DNA of 49,268 nt from Flavobacteriales bacterium (GCA_947505255.1 CANNKP010000003.1:1-49268), one strand, 5' to 3'. Positions 8,428 to 17,959 are shown, counted from the first letter of the stretch. Numbers and translations are program-made. Notes: generated by a model not told the origin, from the letters alone.

Positions 8428-9537
8428 TTAATGATGCATTGCTGGGACATCATCATAATGACCTAGCTTGTATAACATTTTATTATGTTCCGAAAGAGCC
8501 AAATAAAATGTTTTATATGAATGATAAGGAAGTTTATATTCTGCAGCAGTTTCCTTAACAATTTTTGATATTTTGCTGTAATGAATGTGACAAATATTTG
8601 GGAATAAATGATGTTCAACTTGATAATTCAAACCACCACAATACCATGAAAGTAATTTTGCGCCAGGAGCGAAGTTTGCTGTATTATACAATTGATTTAC
8701 CGCCCAATCTGCCTGAATATTTCCAGACTCATCTGGCACTGGATAATCTGACGTTGGTACAACGTGTGCTGGTTGAAAAATCGCACCTAATGTAACACCA
8801 GCAATGAATTCCATAATAAAAAATCCAATTAACGTAAACCACCAAGGGGCAGGAGAAAAAATAAGTGGAAGCCCCAAAATCATTGCGCCATAAAGTACTT
8901 TAGAAATCAATACAATAGTTACGTGTTTTTTATAACTAAGATTTTGTGTTTCCGTTAATCCCATCTTCTCATATCTCTTTGCTTGTTTATAATCTTTCGA
9001 TAAAAACCACATAAGTGTCATTAATCCATATAAAAACCAAGCATAAATATGTTGAAACCTGTGCATTGGTTTTCTCTTTTCATGAGGCGAAAAACGCATT
9101 ACTGGACCAGGATTAATATCCTCATCTACACCTGTTACATTGGTATATGTGTGATGTAAAATGTTGTGTTGAATTCTCCAGTTTACATCATCACCTCCAA
9201 TAAAAAATATGATATACCCAATAAATTTATTGACTTTATCATTTTTCGAATAGGCTCCATGATTTGCGTCATGCATCACAGACAAACCTAAACCGGCCAT
9301 TCCTACTCCCATTAAGATCCAAGTTCCCATTATAAACCAATAATTTTCGGCTACAGTTAGCAACAAAACAAATGGAACGAAATATAAAAGAAACATGCAA
9401 ATAGTTTTTATAACCATTTTCGCATTGGCATGTCGGGTAATATTATTTATTTTGAAGTAGTCACTTACACGCTGTCTTAATACTTTGTAAAACTCTTCAT
9501 TGTGATCTTTTGCAAATTTTATTGTTCTAAAATCCAT
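8428..9537 (-). CDS. Membrane fatty acid desaturase (front-end type)
   Basis: This integral membrane di-iron enzyme inserts a double bond into an acyl chain, using electrons from a ferredoxin or cytochrome b5-type donor. All three histidine boxes are present: HDANHG, HNILHH and QVEHHLFP. The glutamine in the third box is typical of front-end (delta-5/delta-6-like) desaturases. Membrane helices lie near residues 50-90 and in the middle of the chain. No cytochrome b5 domain is fused. The track starts at 9549 (MLPIMDF), but the promoter -7 element at 9561-9568 leaves almost no leader for that start. I therefore prefer the second ATG at 9537 (MDFRTIKFAK). Regiospecificity is not predictable from sequence alone. 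Confidence 0.9.
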   Translation of the reverse strand: MDFRTIKFAKDHNEEFYKVLRQRVSDYFKINNITRHANAKMVIKTICMFLLYFVPFVLLLTVAENYWFIMGTWILMGVGMAGLGLSVMHDANHGAYSKNDKVNKFIGYIIFFIGGDDVNWRIQHNILHHTYTNVTGVDEDINPGPVMRFSPHEKRKPMHRFQHIYAWFLYGLMTLMWFLSKDYKQAKRYEKMGLTETQNLSYKKHVTIVLISKVLYGAMILGLPLIFSPAPWWFTLIGFFIMEFIAGVTLGAIFQPAHVVPTSDYPVPDESGNIQADWAVNQLYNTANFAPGAKLLSWYCGGLNYQVEHHLFPNICHIHYSKISKIVKETAAEYKLPYHSYKTFYLALSEHNKMLYKLGHYDDVPAMHH

Positions 9538-9560
9538 AATAGGTAACATATTTTAAGGTA

Positions 9561-9593
9561 CAAATTTAAATCATTATACCTATAACATCCAAA
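9561..9593 (-). promoter_or_regulatory. Promoter for the desaturase cluster
   Basis: On the minus strand, TTTG (9593-9590), 21 bp, then TAAATTTG (9568-9561) is a full match to the Bacteroidota -33/-7 consensus. It sits 24 bp before the preferred desaturase start. Confidence 0.7.
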
Positions 9594-9709
9594 CTTTAAC
9601 AATTGTTCTCTTTTTAATCGTTGTTTTTTCTTGAAATAAAAGATCGTAAACATTATATCTCTATTTTTGTTTTTTGATCAATACGTCAGTCCAAATTGAG
9701 TAACTAGTT

Positions 9710-11641
9710 ATGATAGAAGCAAATAAAAATTTAAATTACTGTGTTAATCTTTTTAAACGAATAAGACTTCAAACAGTTGAGGTGAACATTGGAAATTTAA
9801 AAATGGGTGGAGCAAATCCTATTCGTCTTCAATCGATGACAACAACCGACACAATGAACACTGAACTATCTGTTGAACAGTCAATTAGGATGATTGATTC
9901 CGGTTGTGAAATCGTGCGATTAACAGCGCCGAGCAAAAATGAAGCAGAAAATCTTGCGAATATAAAATCTTCCTTAGCTGCCAAAGGTTACAATACACCG
10001 CTTGTTGCAGACATTCACTTTACACCAAATGCAGCAGAAATAGCTGCGAAAATAGTTGAAAAAGTAAGGGTCAATCCTGGCAATTATGCCGATAAAAAAA
10101 AGTTTGAAGAAATTGAATATACTGAAGAAAGTTATAATTCTGAGTTAGAAAGAATAGAGCAAAAATTCACTCCCTTGGTATTATTATGCATTAAAAACAA
10201 CACTGCTATGCGTATCGGAACCAATCATGGCTCTCTTTCTGATCGGATATTAAGTCGTTTTGGTGATACACCAGAAGGAATGGTTGAATCTGCGATGGAA
10301 TTTATTCGAATTTGTCAAAAGCACTATTACCACAATTTGGTTATTTCAATGAAGGCAAGTAATACAATTGTGATGGTTCAAGCCTATCGCTTACTTGTTG
10401 CAACGATGATGAAACAAGGGATTTGCTATCCTTTGCATTTAGGTGTTACCGAAGCGGGCGATGGTGAAGACGGGAGAATAAAATCGGCTGTTGGAATTGG
10501 AGCTCTTTTAGAAGATGGAATTGGAGATACAATAAGAGTTTCTTTGACTGAAGAACCTGAATTTGAAATACCGATAGCTAGAAAACTTGCTGAAAAATTC
10601 AACACAACTGAAAATATATTCATAATTAGTAACACAGATAATACGATTCCTTATTCACCTTTTCATTATTCAAGAAGAGAAACGCTCACTATTCTAAACA
10701 TAGGGAATAATCATGTTCCTATAGTAATTGCAGATCTTTCAACTAAAAATAATATAAAGCAGGCTAATTTCTTTGGTTTCGGATACACCTATTCAGTAAC
10801 ATTGGACAAGTGGAATTTAACAGATCAAGCTGCCGACTATGTATATATTGGAGACAATTCAATTGACTTTGAACTTCCTGGAACATTGGGTGTGATTTGC
10901 AATTTTAACAATTGGAACACGAATTTTCGCACAAAAAAAGGATATTATCCTAAACTTGAGATTAATGATTTACCCTCTATTTCTTATGATACTATTGGTT
11001 TTATTGAAATCGAAGCAACCGATAATATTAACTATTCAATACTTCAAAACTATGTTAATTGCATTCTTATATTAAAAACAAACTATTCTAACGCGGCACA
11101 TATTTATCGCAAACTTCAATTTGATTTTGCGAATAATAAAATTGATAATCCCGTTGTTCTAAGTTATTTCTGCGAAAATGAAGACAGTGAAACTTTTCAA
11201 TTAACTGTTTCTAGTGAATCGGGCGTCTCCTTTATTGATGGTTTTGGTGATGGAATCTGGTTAAAAGGAAACCAACCGCTTCAGCTTATAAATTCAACCT
11301 CTTTTGGAATACTTCAAGCAACTCGAACGAGAATATCCAAAACCGAATACATTTCTTGTCCTTCTTGCGGAAGAACTCTCTTCGACCTGCAAGAAACAAC
11401 TGCTAAAATTAGAAAAGAAACAGCTCATCTTAAAGGTTTAAAAATTGGAATAATGGGATGTATAGTGAATGGACCTGGTGAAATGGCAGATGCAGATTAT
11501 GGATATGTTGGAACGGGGCCGGGAAAAATAAACCTTTACAAAGAGAAGACTGTTAAAAAGAAAAATGTACCAGAGGAAGAGGCTGTTCAAGAATTGATTT
11601 TGCTTATAAAAGAAAATGGTGACTGGAAAGATAATGAGTAA
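9710..11641 (+). CDS. ispG: (E)-4-hydroxy-3-methylbut-2-enyl-diphosphate synthase, long form
   Basis: IspG (GcpE) performs the penultimate step of the MEP pathway: reductive ring opening of MEcPP to HMBPP by a [4Fe-4S] enzyme, leading to isoprenoids and menaquinone side chains. The TIM-barrel domain is clear (NPIRLQSMTTTDTMNT, VADIHFTPNAAEIAAK, LHLGVTEAGDGEDGRIKSA). The C-terminal cluster domain has CPSCGRTLFDL near residue 550 and GIMGCIVNGPGEMADADYGYVG near 580. At 643 residues it has the extra domain (about 300-545) between barrel and cluster domain known from Bacteroidota, Chlorobi and plants. A weak -7 match (TATTTTTG) lies at 9662-9669. It is convergent with mnmG. Confidence 0.95.
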   Translation: MIEANKNLNYCVNLFKRIRLQTVEVNIGNLKMGGANPIRLQSMTTTDTMNTELSVEQSIRMIDSGCEIVRLTAPSKNEAENLANIKSSLAAKGYNTPLVADIHFTPNAAEIAAKIVEKVRVNPGNYADKKKFEEIEYTEESYNSELERIEQKFTPLVLLCIKNNTAMRIGTNHGSLSDRILSRFGDTPEGMVESAMEFIRICQKHYYHNLVISMKASNTIVMVQAYRLLVATMMKQGICYPLHLGVTEAGDGEDGRIKSAVGIGALLEDGIGDTIRVSLTEEPEFEIPIARKLAEKFNTTENIFIISNTDNTIPYSPFHYSRRETLTILNIGNNHVPIVIADLSTKNNIKQANFFGFGYTYSVTLDKWNLTDQAADYVYIGDNSIDFELPGTLGVICNFNNWNTNFRTKKGYYPKLEINDLPSISYDTIGFIEIEATDNINYSILQNYVNCILILKTNYSNAAHIYRKLQFDFANNKIDNPVVLSYFCENEDSETFQLTVSSESGVSFIDGFGDGIWLKGNQPLQLINSTSFGILQATRTRISKTEYISCPSCGRTLFDLQETTAKIRKETAHLKGLKIGIMGCIVNGPGEMADADYGYVGTGPGKINLYKEKTVKKKNVPEEEAVQELILLIKENGDWKDNE

Positions 11642-11645
11642 CAAA

Positions 11646-11676
11646 AAAAGGTCCGATAATTAATATCGGACCTTTT
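11646..11676. terminator. Bidirectional terminator between ispG and mnmG
   Basis: AAAAGGTCCGAT, a 7-nt loop AATTAAT, and ATCGGACCTTTT form a 12-bp stem with A/T flanks on both sides. It starts 5 nt after the ispG stop and could also stop the mnmG operon reading the other way. Confidence 0.82.
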
Positions 11677-11684
11677 ATAATTTA

Positions 11685-11700
11685 CGTTTCACGTGAAACC
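11685..11700. promoter_or_regulatory. parS: parS site (ParB-binding centromere), copy 1
   Basis: CGTTTCACGTGAAACC keeps the 14-bp palindromic core of the consensus TGTTTCACGTGAAACA and differs only at the two outer bases. It directly abuts the mnmG stop codon and lies just beyond the ispG/mnmG terminator. With copies 2 and 3 it forms a cluster around mnmG. Confidence 0.85.
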
Positions 11701-13572
11701 TTATCTTCCTAAATGAATTAAGATAACAGCAACATCGCTGGGAGAAACACCACTAATTCTTGATGCCTGACCCACAGTAACAGGTTTTACTTTATTTAAT
11801 TTTTCTCTCGCCTCATAACTAACACTAACCATACCGCTATAATCTAACGTTGATGGGATTGAAACATCTTCCATTCTATTCATCTTTTTTGCCAATTCTT
11901 CTTCTCTCTCAATATAACCTTCATATTTCATTTGAATTTCCGCCTGATTAATTACATCTGGGTGTAATTCACCTATTAAATTCACCTGTTCTTCTGCCTC
12001 TTTAGATATATTTAAAAGATCTGAAATAGAAATGTGAGGTCTCGTAATTAAACTACTCAACTTGACTTGTTGAATTATTTCAGCACTATCTTTACTTAAT
12101 AAAAGGAGATTTGCTTGTTTAGGCGTAACACCAATATTCTTAAAAGATCTTTTTATACTGTTCGTGCCACTTACTTTTTTATCTACCTTATCCAATGCTT
12201 CTCTATCAGTTAAACCAAGTTCATAACCCAAAGGCGTTAACCTTATGTCAGCATTATCCTGACGCAACAAAATTCTATACTCAGCCCTACTCGTAAACAT
12301 TCTATAAGGTTCTTTTGTGCCTTTAGTTATTAAGTCATCGATTAAAACACCAATATATGCATCACTTCTGTTTAAAATAAATTCAGATTTCTCGTTTATT
12401 TTTCTATGAGCATTTATTCCTGCCATCAAACCTTGACATGCAGCCTCTTCATATCCAGTTGTGCCATTAATCTGTCCAGCAAAATATAAATTCGAAACCA
12501 ATTTCGTTTCGAGGGTATGTTTTAATTGTGTTGGTGGAAAATAATCATATTCAATAGCATATCCTGGTCTAAACATTTTTACATTTTCAAAACCAACAAT
12601 AGATTTCATAGCCGATAATTGTATGTCTTCCGGTAAAGACGTGCTGAACCCATTCACATAAATCTCAACAGTATTCCAACCTTCTGGTTCCACAAATATC
12701 TGGTGACGGTCTTTGTCCGCAAAACGATTTATTTTATCCTCAATACTAGGACAATATCGTGGGCCCAAACTTTTAATAGAACCATTAAACATTGGCGACC
12801 TATCAAAACCAGTCTTTAAAATCTCATGAGTCGTGTCGTTCGTATATGTAATATGACACGCTCGTTGTTTAATTAGTGCGTGTGTGTTTCCGAAGCTAAA
12901 TTTTGATGGATTAAAATCACCGTCTTGAACTTCCATTTTACCAAAGTCCAATGATCTTCCATCAACCCTCGGAGGAGTGCCGGTTTTCATTCTGCCAGCC
13001 TCAAAACCTAAATTAATCAAGTCTTCTGTAATTCCTGTAGATGACCTTTCTGCAGCACGGCCGCCGCCAAAATTCTTCTCACCCAAATGAATCAATCCGT
13101 TTAAAAAAGTACCATTTGTTAGAATCACAGATTTCGCAAAAACATCAATTCCTAATGACGTCTTAACCCCTTTTACGCTTCCACCATTAACAATTAAGCC
13201 AGTAACTGTATCTTGCCAAAAATCAACATTCAAATTTCTCTCTAACAGAAGACGCCACTCTTCCGCAAACAACATTCTATCATTTTGTGTTCTCGGTGAC
13301 CACATTGCAGGACCTTTTGACATGTTCAACATCCTAAACTGAATCGCGCTTCGGTCACTAACAAAGGCCGAACCACCTCCTAACGCATCAATCTCACGAA
13401 CTATCTGACCTTTAGCAACACCACCCATAGCCGGATTACAGCTCATTTGTGCAATCGTATTCATGTTCATCGTAATCAACAACACATTGCTTCCCAGTTT
13501 TGCAGCAGCATTAGCGGCTTCACACCCAGCGTGACCGCCACCAACTACAATAACATCATATTCTTTTAACAT
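11701..13572 (-). CDS. mnmG: tRNA uridine-5-carboxymethylaminomethyl modification enzyme MnmG (GidA)
   Basis: MnmG works with the GTPase MnmE to install cmnm5 groups on wobble uridine 34 of certain tRNAs, using FAD, methylene-THF and glycine. The Rossmann FAD motif [17 protein letters not shown] is at the N-terminus. [49 protein letters not shown] and [19 protein letters not shown] are family signatures. The 623-residue length is standard. It is the last gene of the operon DUF4175 > ATPase > ybeY > mnmG. In many bacteria gidA lies beside oriC and parAB; here parS sites sit directly before its start and after its stop, in keeping with an origin-proximal position. Confidence 0.96.
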   Translation of the reverse strand: MLKEYDVIVVGGGHAGCEAANAAAKLGSNVLLITMNMNTIAQMSCNPAMGGVAKGQIVREIDALGGGSAFVSDRSAIQFRMLNMSKGPAMWSPRTQNDRMLFAEEWRLLLERNLNVDFWQDTVTGLIVNGGSVKGVKTSLGIDVFAKSVILTNGTFLNGLIHLGEKNFGGGRAAERSSTGITEDLINLGFEAGRMKTGTPPRVDGRSLDFGKMEVQDGDFNPSKFSFGNTHALIKQRACHITYTNDTTHEILKTGFDRSPMFNGSIKSLGPRYCPSIEDKINRFADKDRHQIFVEPEGWNTVEIYVNGFSTSLPEDIQLSAMKSIVGFENVKMFRPGYAIEYDYFPPTQLKHTLETKLVSNLYFAGQINGTTGYEEAACQGLMAGINAHRKINEKSEFILNRSDAYIGVLIDDLITKGTKEPYRMFTSRAEYRILLRQDNADIRLTPLGYELGLTDREALDKVDKKVSGTNSIKRSFKNIGVTPKQANLLLLSKDSAEIIQQVKLSSLITRPHISISDLLNISKEAEEQVNLIGELHPDVINQAEIQMKYEGYIEREEELAKKMNRMEDVSIPSTLDYSGMVSVSYEAREKLNKVKPVTVGQASRISGVSPSDVAVILIHLGR

Positions 13573-13578
13573 ATCAAA

Positions 13579-13594
13579 AGTTTCACGTGAAACA
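13579..13594. promoter_or_regulatory. parS: parS site, copy 2
   Basis: AGTTTCACGTGAAACA matches 15 of 16 bases of the parS consensus. It occupies most of the gap between mnmG (start at 13572) and ybeY (stop at 13609-13611), 36 bp centre to centre from copy 3. Confidence 0.9.
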
Positions 13595-13608
13595 AAATTA
13601 CAACTTAT

Positions 13609-14037
13609 CTATCTTGTTTCACGTGAAACATAACTATTAAGATAAAAACCTTCTTTTACTCGCATTTCTAAGGATTCCTCCTCTGTTTTATCGTTGTATC
13701 CACATAAATGTAAAACCCCGTGAACACAAACACGTTTTAACTCATTATTATACTCTTCATTCAACGTGTTTGCATTGTCAATAACACGATCAATAGAAAT
13801 ATATAATTCACCATTAATAATAGTGTCTATCGAATTATCAAACGTTACAATGTCTGTATAATAGTCATGGCCCAAAAACTGAACGTTCAATTCTAACAAT
13901 TTTTCATCTGAAACAAAAATCAAATTCACATCGCCACAGACAAAATCTTCAGCGACAATTACGCTCTGCAGCCATAAAATAAAAAGTTCCGAATCAAGAC
14001 CCGGAACTTCAACATCATCTAGAAATATTTCTATCAT
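13609..14037 (-). CDS. ybeY: Endoribonuclease YbeY (rRNA maturation factor)
   Basis: YbeY is a metal-dependent RNase involved in 16S rRNA 3'-end maturation and ribosome quality control. The signature HGVLHLCGYND lies near residue 103 of 142. The first two metal-binding histidines are present, but the third position, histidine in E. coli (HGTLHAQGYDH), is aspartate here; I believe this is usual in Bacteroidota. Its ATG overlaps the upstream ATPase gene by 4 nt (ATGA), indicating translational coupling. The last codons, for VSRETR, are encoded by a perfect parS site, so the C-terminal tail is shaped by a DNA-binding site. Confidence 0.93.
   Translation of the reverse strand: MIEIFLDDVEVPGLDSELFILWLQSVIVAEDFVCGDVNLIFVSDEKLLELNVQFLGHDYYTDIVTFDNSIDTIINGELYISIDRVIDNANTLNEEYNNELKRVCVHGVLHLCGYNDKTEEESLEMRVKEGFYLNSYVSRETR
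13615..13630. promoter_or_regulatory. parS: parS site, copy 3 (perfect, inside ybeY)
   Basis: TGTTTCACGTGAAACA matches the parS consensus in all 16 bases. It lies within the ybeY coding sequence; on the minus strand it reads through the codons for V-S-R-E-T, just before the final R and the stop. Being palindromic, it functions on either strand. Confidence 0.93.
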
Positions 14038-14447
14038 TTATTAAAATATATATTCACACTCCTACCAGCGTCCTCAAACTCTACCTCATCAGCCAAATTT
14101 CGCATCAAATAAATACCCCTTCCGTTTTCCTTTAACAAGTTTTCTGGAGATGTTGGGTCAGGTAGGTTTTCAAAATCAAAACCCCTTCCTTGATCTTTAA
14201 CGCTAAAACAAAACTCAATAGGATTGTCAGACACAAAAACATTAACCTCCATTAAAGCTTCCTTTTTGTTGCCGTGCTCTATAGCATTGTTCACAGCCTC
14301 AGTCACAGCAATCAGTACATTCCCGTAAAAATCTTCATTAACACCAAGATTGTTACAAACCTTATCAACCAAAACCTCAACATGCGTTACAGCTTCAAAA
14401 TCTGATGGAATAACCAATGATTCAATAATCGTAAATCCTTCTTTCAT
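14034..14447 (-). CDS. RsbW-like ATP-binding protein (HATPase_c_2, anti-sigma/serine kinase type)
   Basis: The protein is a single GHKL-type ATPase domain of the RsbW/SpoIIAB class. The N box is AVTEAVNNAIEHGN, the G1 box VKDQGRGFDFENLP and the G2 region ENGRGIYLMRNLADEVEF. Family members bind sigma factors or phosphorylate STAS-domain antagonists, but no such partner is encoded nearby, so the target is unknown. The track starts at 14456 with TTG. I prefer the ATG at 14447 (MKEGFTIIESLVIPS), giving 137 residues. It lies between the DUF4175 gene and ybeY, overlapping ybeY by 4 nt. Confidence 0.87.
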   Translation of the reverse strand: MKEGFTIIESLVIPSDFEAVTHVEVLVDKVCNNLGVNEDFYGNVLIAVTEAVNNAIEHGNKKEALMEVNVFVSDNPIEFCFSVKDQGRGFDFENLPDPTSPENLLKENGRGIYLMRNLADEVEFEDAGRSVNIYFNK

Positions 14448-14472
14448 ATATAACAAATATCATCAAGTCCAA

Positions 14473-17400
14473 TTAAAAACTCTGATTGAAATATTCGTTC
14501 GCCTTATCTTTATAATACTTTCTATAAATAGGGTCTACAGAACGTAATAATTCAATTTGCTTGAGTTTTTGTTTATTATACTCATCAAATCTTATTTTGT
14601 TACCATTATTTACATTATTTCCTGAAACAGATTCTCGTTTTTCTTCAAAACCACGTTCCATTATAGCTTTTTCGCTTTCTAATAAACGTGTCATAATGTC
14701 TTTCTGGCGTTTAATCATTTCATTCGAAAACTGTTTATTAATCAACGCTTTTTCCTGTTCTTCTAACTCTTTAATTAATGGGTTCAATTGGTTTCCTTTA
14801 CCATTGCCTTCCTTGTTTAATTCATTTCTCATTTGCTCGAGGCGCTGTCTTATTGCGGTTTGTTCCGCTGCCATCTTCGCTACACCTTTATTGCCTAACC
14901 CTTGCATACCCATACCCTCGCCACCCGGTTTATTTCCTGGCTGATCGCCAGGTTTTTCGCCGCCAGGATTCGGTCCCTTTTGCATTTGTTCTAATTGTTT
15001 CTTTAACATGGATTTCATGTCGCCAGGGTTCATTGAATTGCCCGGTTTTGGCTTACCTTTACCGCCAGGCTTATTACAACTTCCTTTACCCTCCATTTCA
15101 CTCTTCATTTGCGCTTGCATGCTTTGTAAACTTTCGTTCAAAAGCAAAGCCAAATTGTTATAGGATGTCATAACCGATTGTTGGTGTGTTCCTAAATCAC
15201 GTTTGCGATGTTCATCAATATCCTCCAAACTTAATTGATGATTCTCCTTAATAATCGCTAATTCTTTGTCTACAAATGAAGCAATTTTAGGTTGTCTTTT
15301 CGCTAATTCTAAAAGGCTATCACGCACAATTAGGGTTTCGTCAATAATAGTTCTTTGCCTTCTTCCTAAACGTCTATAAGCAGGGTCATTATCATTTATT
15401 TTGCCAAAACGTTTCATTAAATCCTCTTGATCAAAACTTAAATACATTAAACTTTCAAGAATGTTTCTCAAGGAATTAATGTCTTCTTCTTGCTCCTGTT
15501 GATTCGACTCTTGTTGCGCCTGATCCAATTGTTCAGCCATCTTCTTCATTTCGTCAGCTGCTGACTTTTGACTTTCCCCAGCTTTCTTTTCTTTAGAGTT
15601 CTGCAAGCCGTCTTTCGAGTCTTTTAAATCATTAGTAATCTTTTCTTGAGAATCCTCTGTGTCTCCTAACTTCATAGGGTCTGCCAAGTCTTTATTAAGT
15701 TGTTCTAATTGTTTTAAATCTTCTTTTAATTCGTCAAATTTTTTGTTCAGATCATCTTGCTTTTCGATGGAAGATTCCTTTGAAATTTTTTCCTCTTCAA
15801 TTTGTTTCTTAAGCTCTTCTTGATCTTTCGCTAATTCCTTTAACTCCTTCTCAATATCATCTATTTTTTCGTTTACTTGCAATTTTTTTAACATTTCAAG
15901 ACTACGATCCATTTGTTTTTTCATGTCTTCCGAAGAATTTTCTAGGTCTTCAAGTTTTTCATTAATAGACTCTTTATCGTTTTTCTCCATTAACTTTTCC
16001 AACTGATCCAATAAATCTCTAAGTTCATCATCCATCAATTCTTCAAGCAGTTTTTCAATCATATCTTGCTTCTCTAAAATTTCTTTATCCATTTCAGATA
16101 ATTGATTTTTCTCTTGAGTGCTTTGGTCCATCTGTTGCTTCATGTTCTGCAAAGACTCTAAAATACTCTTCTGTTCTTCCTGTAATTGGTTCACTTGATT
16201 CAACTTATTCCAATCACTCTTCTTTGAATTCAAAACATCTTTTTGAAGCTTATCTACATTCTTTTGGAAATCCTTCGTTCTGTTCAATAAGTCTGTCAAA
16301 TTTTCTTTAATTTGTTTTTGATCTTCATCCCGGTTTTCGTTTAATTCTTCCAGAGAAGGTAACATATAGGTGTAAACTTGACTTCTAGAAGATTTGCTGC
16401 CGTTTACACCATCGTTATCAGAAACAATAAAATAATACTCGATTTTATCTTTTAATTTAACTTCTTCTCTTCTAAAATCTACCGCAAAATCAAAGGGTAA
16501 ATCAACACCAAAAACTTTCTTAACTGACATTTTCTTATCAATACGCTTTCCATTTTCAGAAATAATTGAATATACAAAAGTTAAATTCTGTAAGCCATAA
16601 TCATCAGAAATATTTCCTGTAAAGAATCTTAATCCATCAGAAACCGAATCTACAACCTCCTCGACTTGGATGGTAGGATAAGCGTCTTTCACAACACTAA
16701 CAACGAGATTTGAGGAATCAACCTTGTTTTTATATTTATTCGAAAGCAATAACGACACATTAGAAGTGTTTACAATTCTTTTTGACACTTTAAACCCTTC
16801 ATTTTTAAATCTTTGCTTTTTTCCATTAAACAAAAAATCAACAAACACCGTGTTTTTCGTTATTACGCTCCATTCAATATTTGTGCCTTCTGGAACAAGT
16901 AGATCACCAGCGTTTTTAACAATTTCATCTGATTTCCCTAAGTATAAAGGGTACGTTAATTTAGCTTCTAACTTTCCAATTGTGGCTTTTCCAAACACTG
17001 ATAAATCATATTGTTCACTAGTAAAATCATTTGCTACAAAAGAAAATACACCCGATTCTTTCGGTTTTTTAACCAATCCTTTAAACTTGTTTTTAGAAGA
17101 ACGCACCATCAAAAATTTGCCGTTTTCACTAATCAAATAAACATGTTCAGGAAGCTCCTTCCCAACCAAATCCAGCTCAACAAGTAAATCTTCCCCTTCT
17201 TCTATTTCTAAATCCTTGGATTTAAGAATAAATTGAAACGGTGCTTTCTCTTTAAATTCTTTTGAATAATTAAAAACTCTTTCTGTTCCTTGCGTGAATA
17301 AACTTGGTGCTGCAATACCAATTCCTATAAACACAAGAAAAATTGGAATTAAATATTTAGCATATTTCTTGTTCTCTTTAATATCAATAGCACTAATAAA

Positions 17401-17829
17401 AGGAACAATATTAAGAGAGTTGGAGCGCTGTAATACACTTGCGCGAATCAATTCAATGTTCCCCTCATTCGAATTTAAACTGTCATTTAATTGTAACGTA
17501 TTCTTAAGCCTGTCTGAAATTGACGGGAAAAAAGAGCCGATAATTTCTGAAGCCTGATATCTATTAATTCGTTTTCCAAAAGAATACAACTTCATAAGAG
17601 GAACTATAAAATACTTGATAAGTATTCCAGCATTTATAAATAGAAATGTAAAAAATAAAATTGCTCTAGTTGTTGAACTAAAACGACCGAAATATTCTAA
17701 CGTCGCAGTTACTAAGAAAGACAAGAAAAAGACACCAATAAAAAGGATAACACCTCTTATCATTAAATTCTTATAGTACTTTCTTATAAAAGCATCTATT
17801 TGCTCCAATAAACGATCAAATGACCCCAT
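14473..17829 (-). CDS. Large DUF4175-type membrane protein with extended coiled coil
   Basis: This 1118-residue protein has two membrane helices in the first 75 residues, a third near residues 155-175, and beta-rich Ig-like segments to about residue 480. A very long charged coiled coil follows from about 490 to 760 (runs such as DQLEKLMEKNDKESINEKLE). After that comes a low-complexity G/K/P-rich stretch (GGKGKPKPGNSMNPGD, NPGGEKPGDQPGNKPGGEG) and a final helical part. The layout matches the DUF4175 family, whose function is unknown. It is the first gene of the operon leading to ybeY and mnmG. I found no clear -7 element in the gap upstream. Confidence 0.8.
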   Translation of the reverse strand: MGSFDRLLEQIDAFIRKYYKNLMIRGVILFIGVFFLSFLVTATLEYFGRFSSTTRAILFFTFLFINAGILIKYFIVPLMKLYSFGKRINRYQASEIIGSFFPSISDRLKNTLQLNDSLNSNEGNIELIRASVLQRSNSLNIVPFISAIDIKENKKYAKYLIPIFLVFIGIGIAAPSLFTQGTERVFNYSKEFKEKAPFQFILKSKDLEIEEGEDLLVELDLVGKELPEHVYLISENGKFLMVRSSKNKFKGLVKKPKESGVFSFVANDFTSEQYDLSVFGKATIGKLEAKLTYPLYLGKSDEIVKNAGDLLVPEGTNIEWSVITKNTVFVDFLFNGKKQRFKNEGFKVSKRIVNTSNVSLLLSNKYKNKVDSSNLVVSVVKDAYPTIQVEEVVDSVSDGLRFFTGNISDDYGLQNLTFVYSIISENGKRIDKKMSVKKVFGVDLPFDFAVDFRREEVKLKDKIEYYFIVSDNDGVNGSKSSRSQVYTYMLPSLEELNENRDEDQKQIKENLTDLLNRTKDFQKNVDKLQKDVLNSKKSDWNKLNQVNQLQEEQKSILESLQNMKQQMDQSTQEKNQLSEMDKEILEKQDMIEKLLEELMDDELRDLLDQLEKLMEKNDKESINEKLEDLENSSEDMKKQMDRSLEMLKKLQVNEKIDDIEKELKELAKDQEELKKQIEEEKISKESSIEKQDDLNKKFDELKEDLKQLEQLNKDLADPMKLGDTEDSQEKITNDLKDSKDGLQNSKEKKAGESQKSAADEMKKMAEQLDQAQQESNQQEQEEDINSLRNILESLMYLSFDQEDLMKRFGKINDNDPAYRRLGRRQRTIIDETLIVRDSLLELAKRQPKIASFVDKELAIIKENHQLSLEDIDEHRKRDLGTHQQSVMTSYNNLALLLNESLQSMQAQMKSEMEGKGSCNKPGGKGKPKPGNSMNPGDMKSMLKKQLEQMQKGPNPGGEKPGDQPGNKPGGEGMGMQGLGNKGVAKMAAEQTAIRQRLEQMRNELNKEGNGKGNQLNPLIKELEEQEKALINKQFSNEMIKRQKDIMTRLLESEKAIMERGFEEKRESVSGNNVNNGNKIRFDEYNKQKLKQIELLRSVDPIYRKYYKDKANEYFNQSF

Positions 17830-17959
17830 GATTAATATTATTAAACAACTTAACCCACTAAATTAAAACTAATTCAGGAAACTATACATTCTTTATATAT
17901 AATTAACGATACAGCTCAACCATTATTTTGTTCAGAACACTTTCTTCCTCTTAACAATA

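Noticed and set aside
9662-9669. TATTTTTG as the ispG promoter
   Set aside because: The -7 match is good, but no TTG lies within 17-23 bp upstream, and such T-rich words are frequent in this genome; it is mentioned only under ispG.
14561-15173. Plus-strand ORFs of 127 and 131 codons opposite the DUF4175 gene
   Set aside because: They lie entirely within a clearly coding minus-strand gene, in its low-complexity and coiled-coil part, and show no recognisable protein features.
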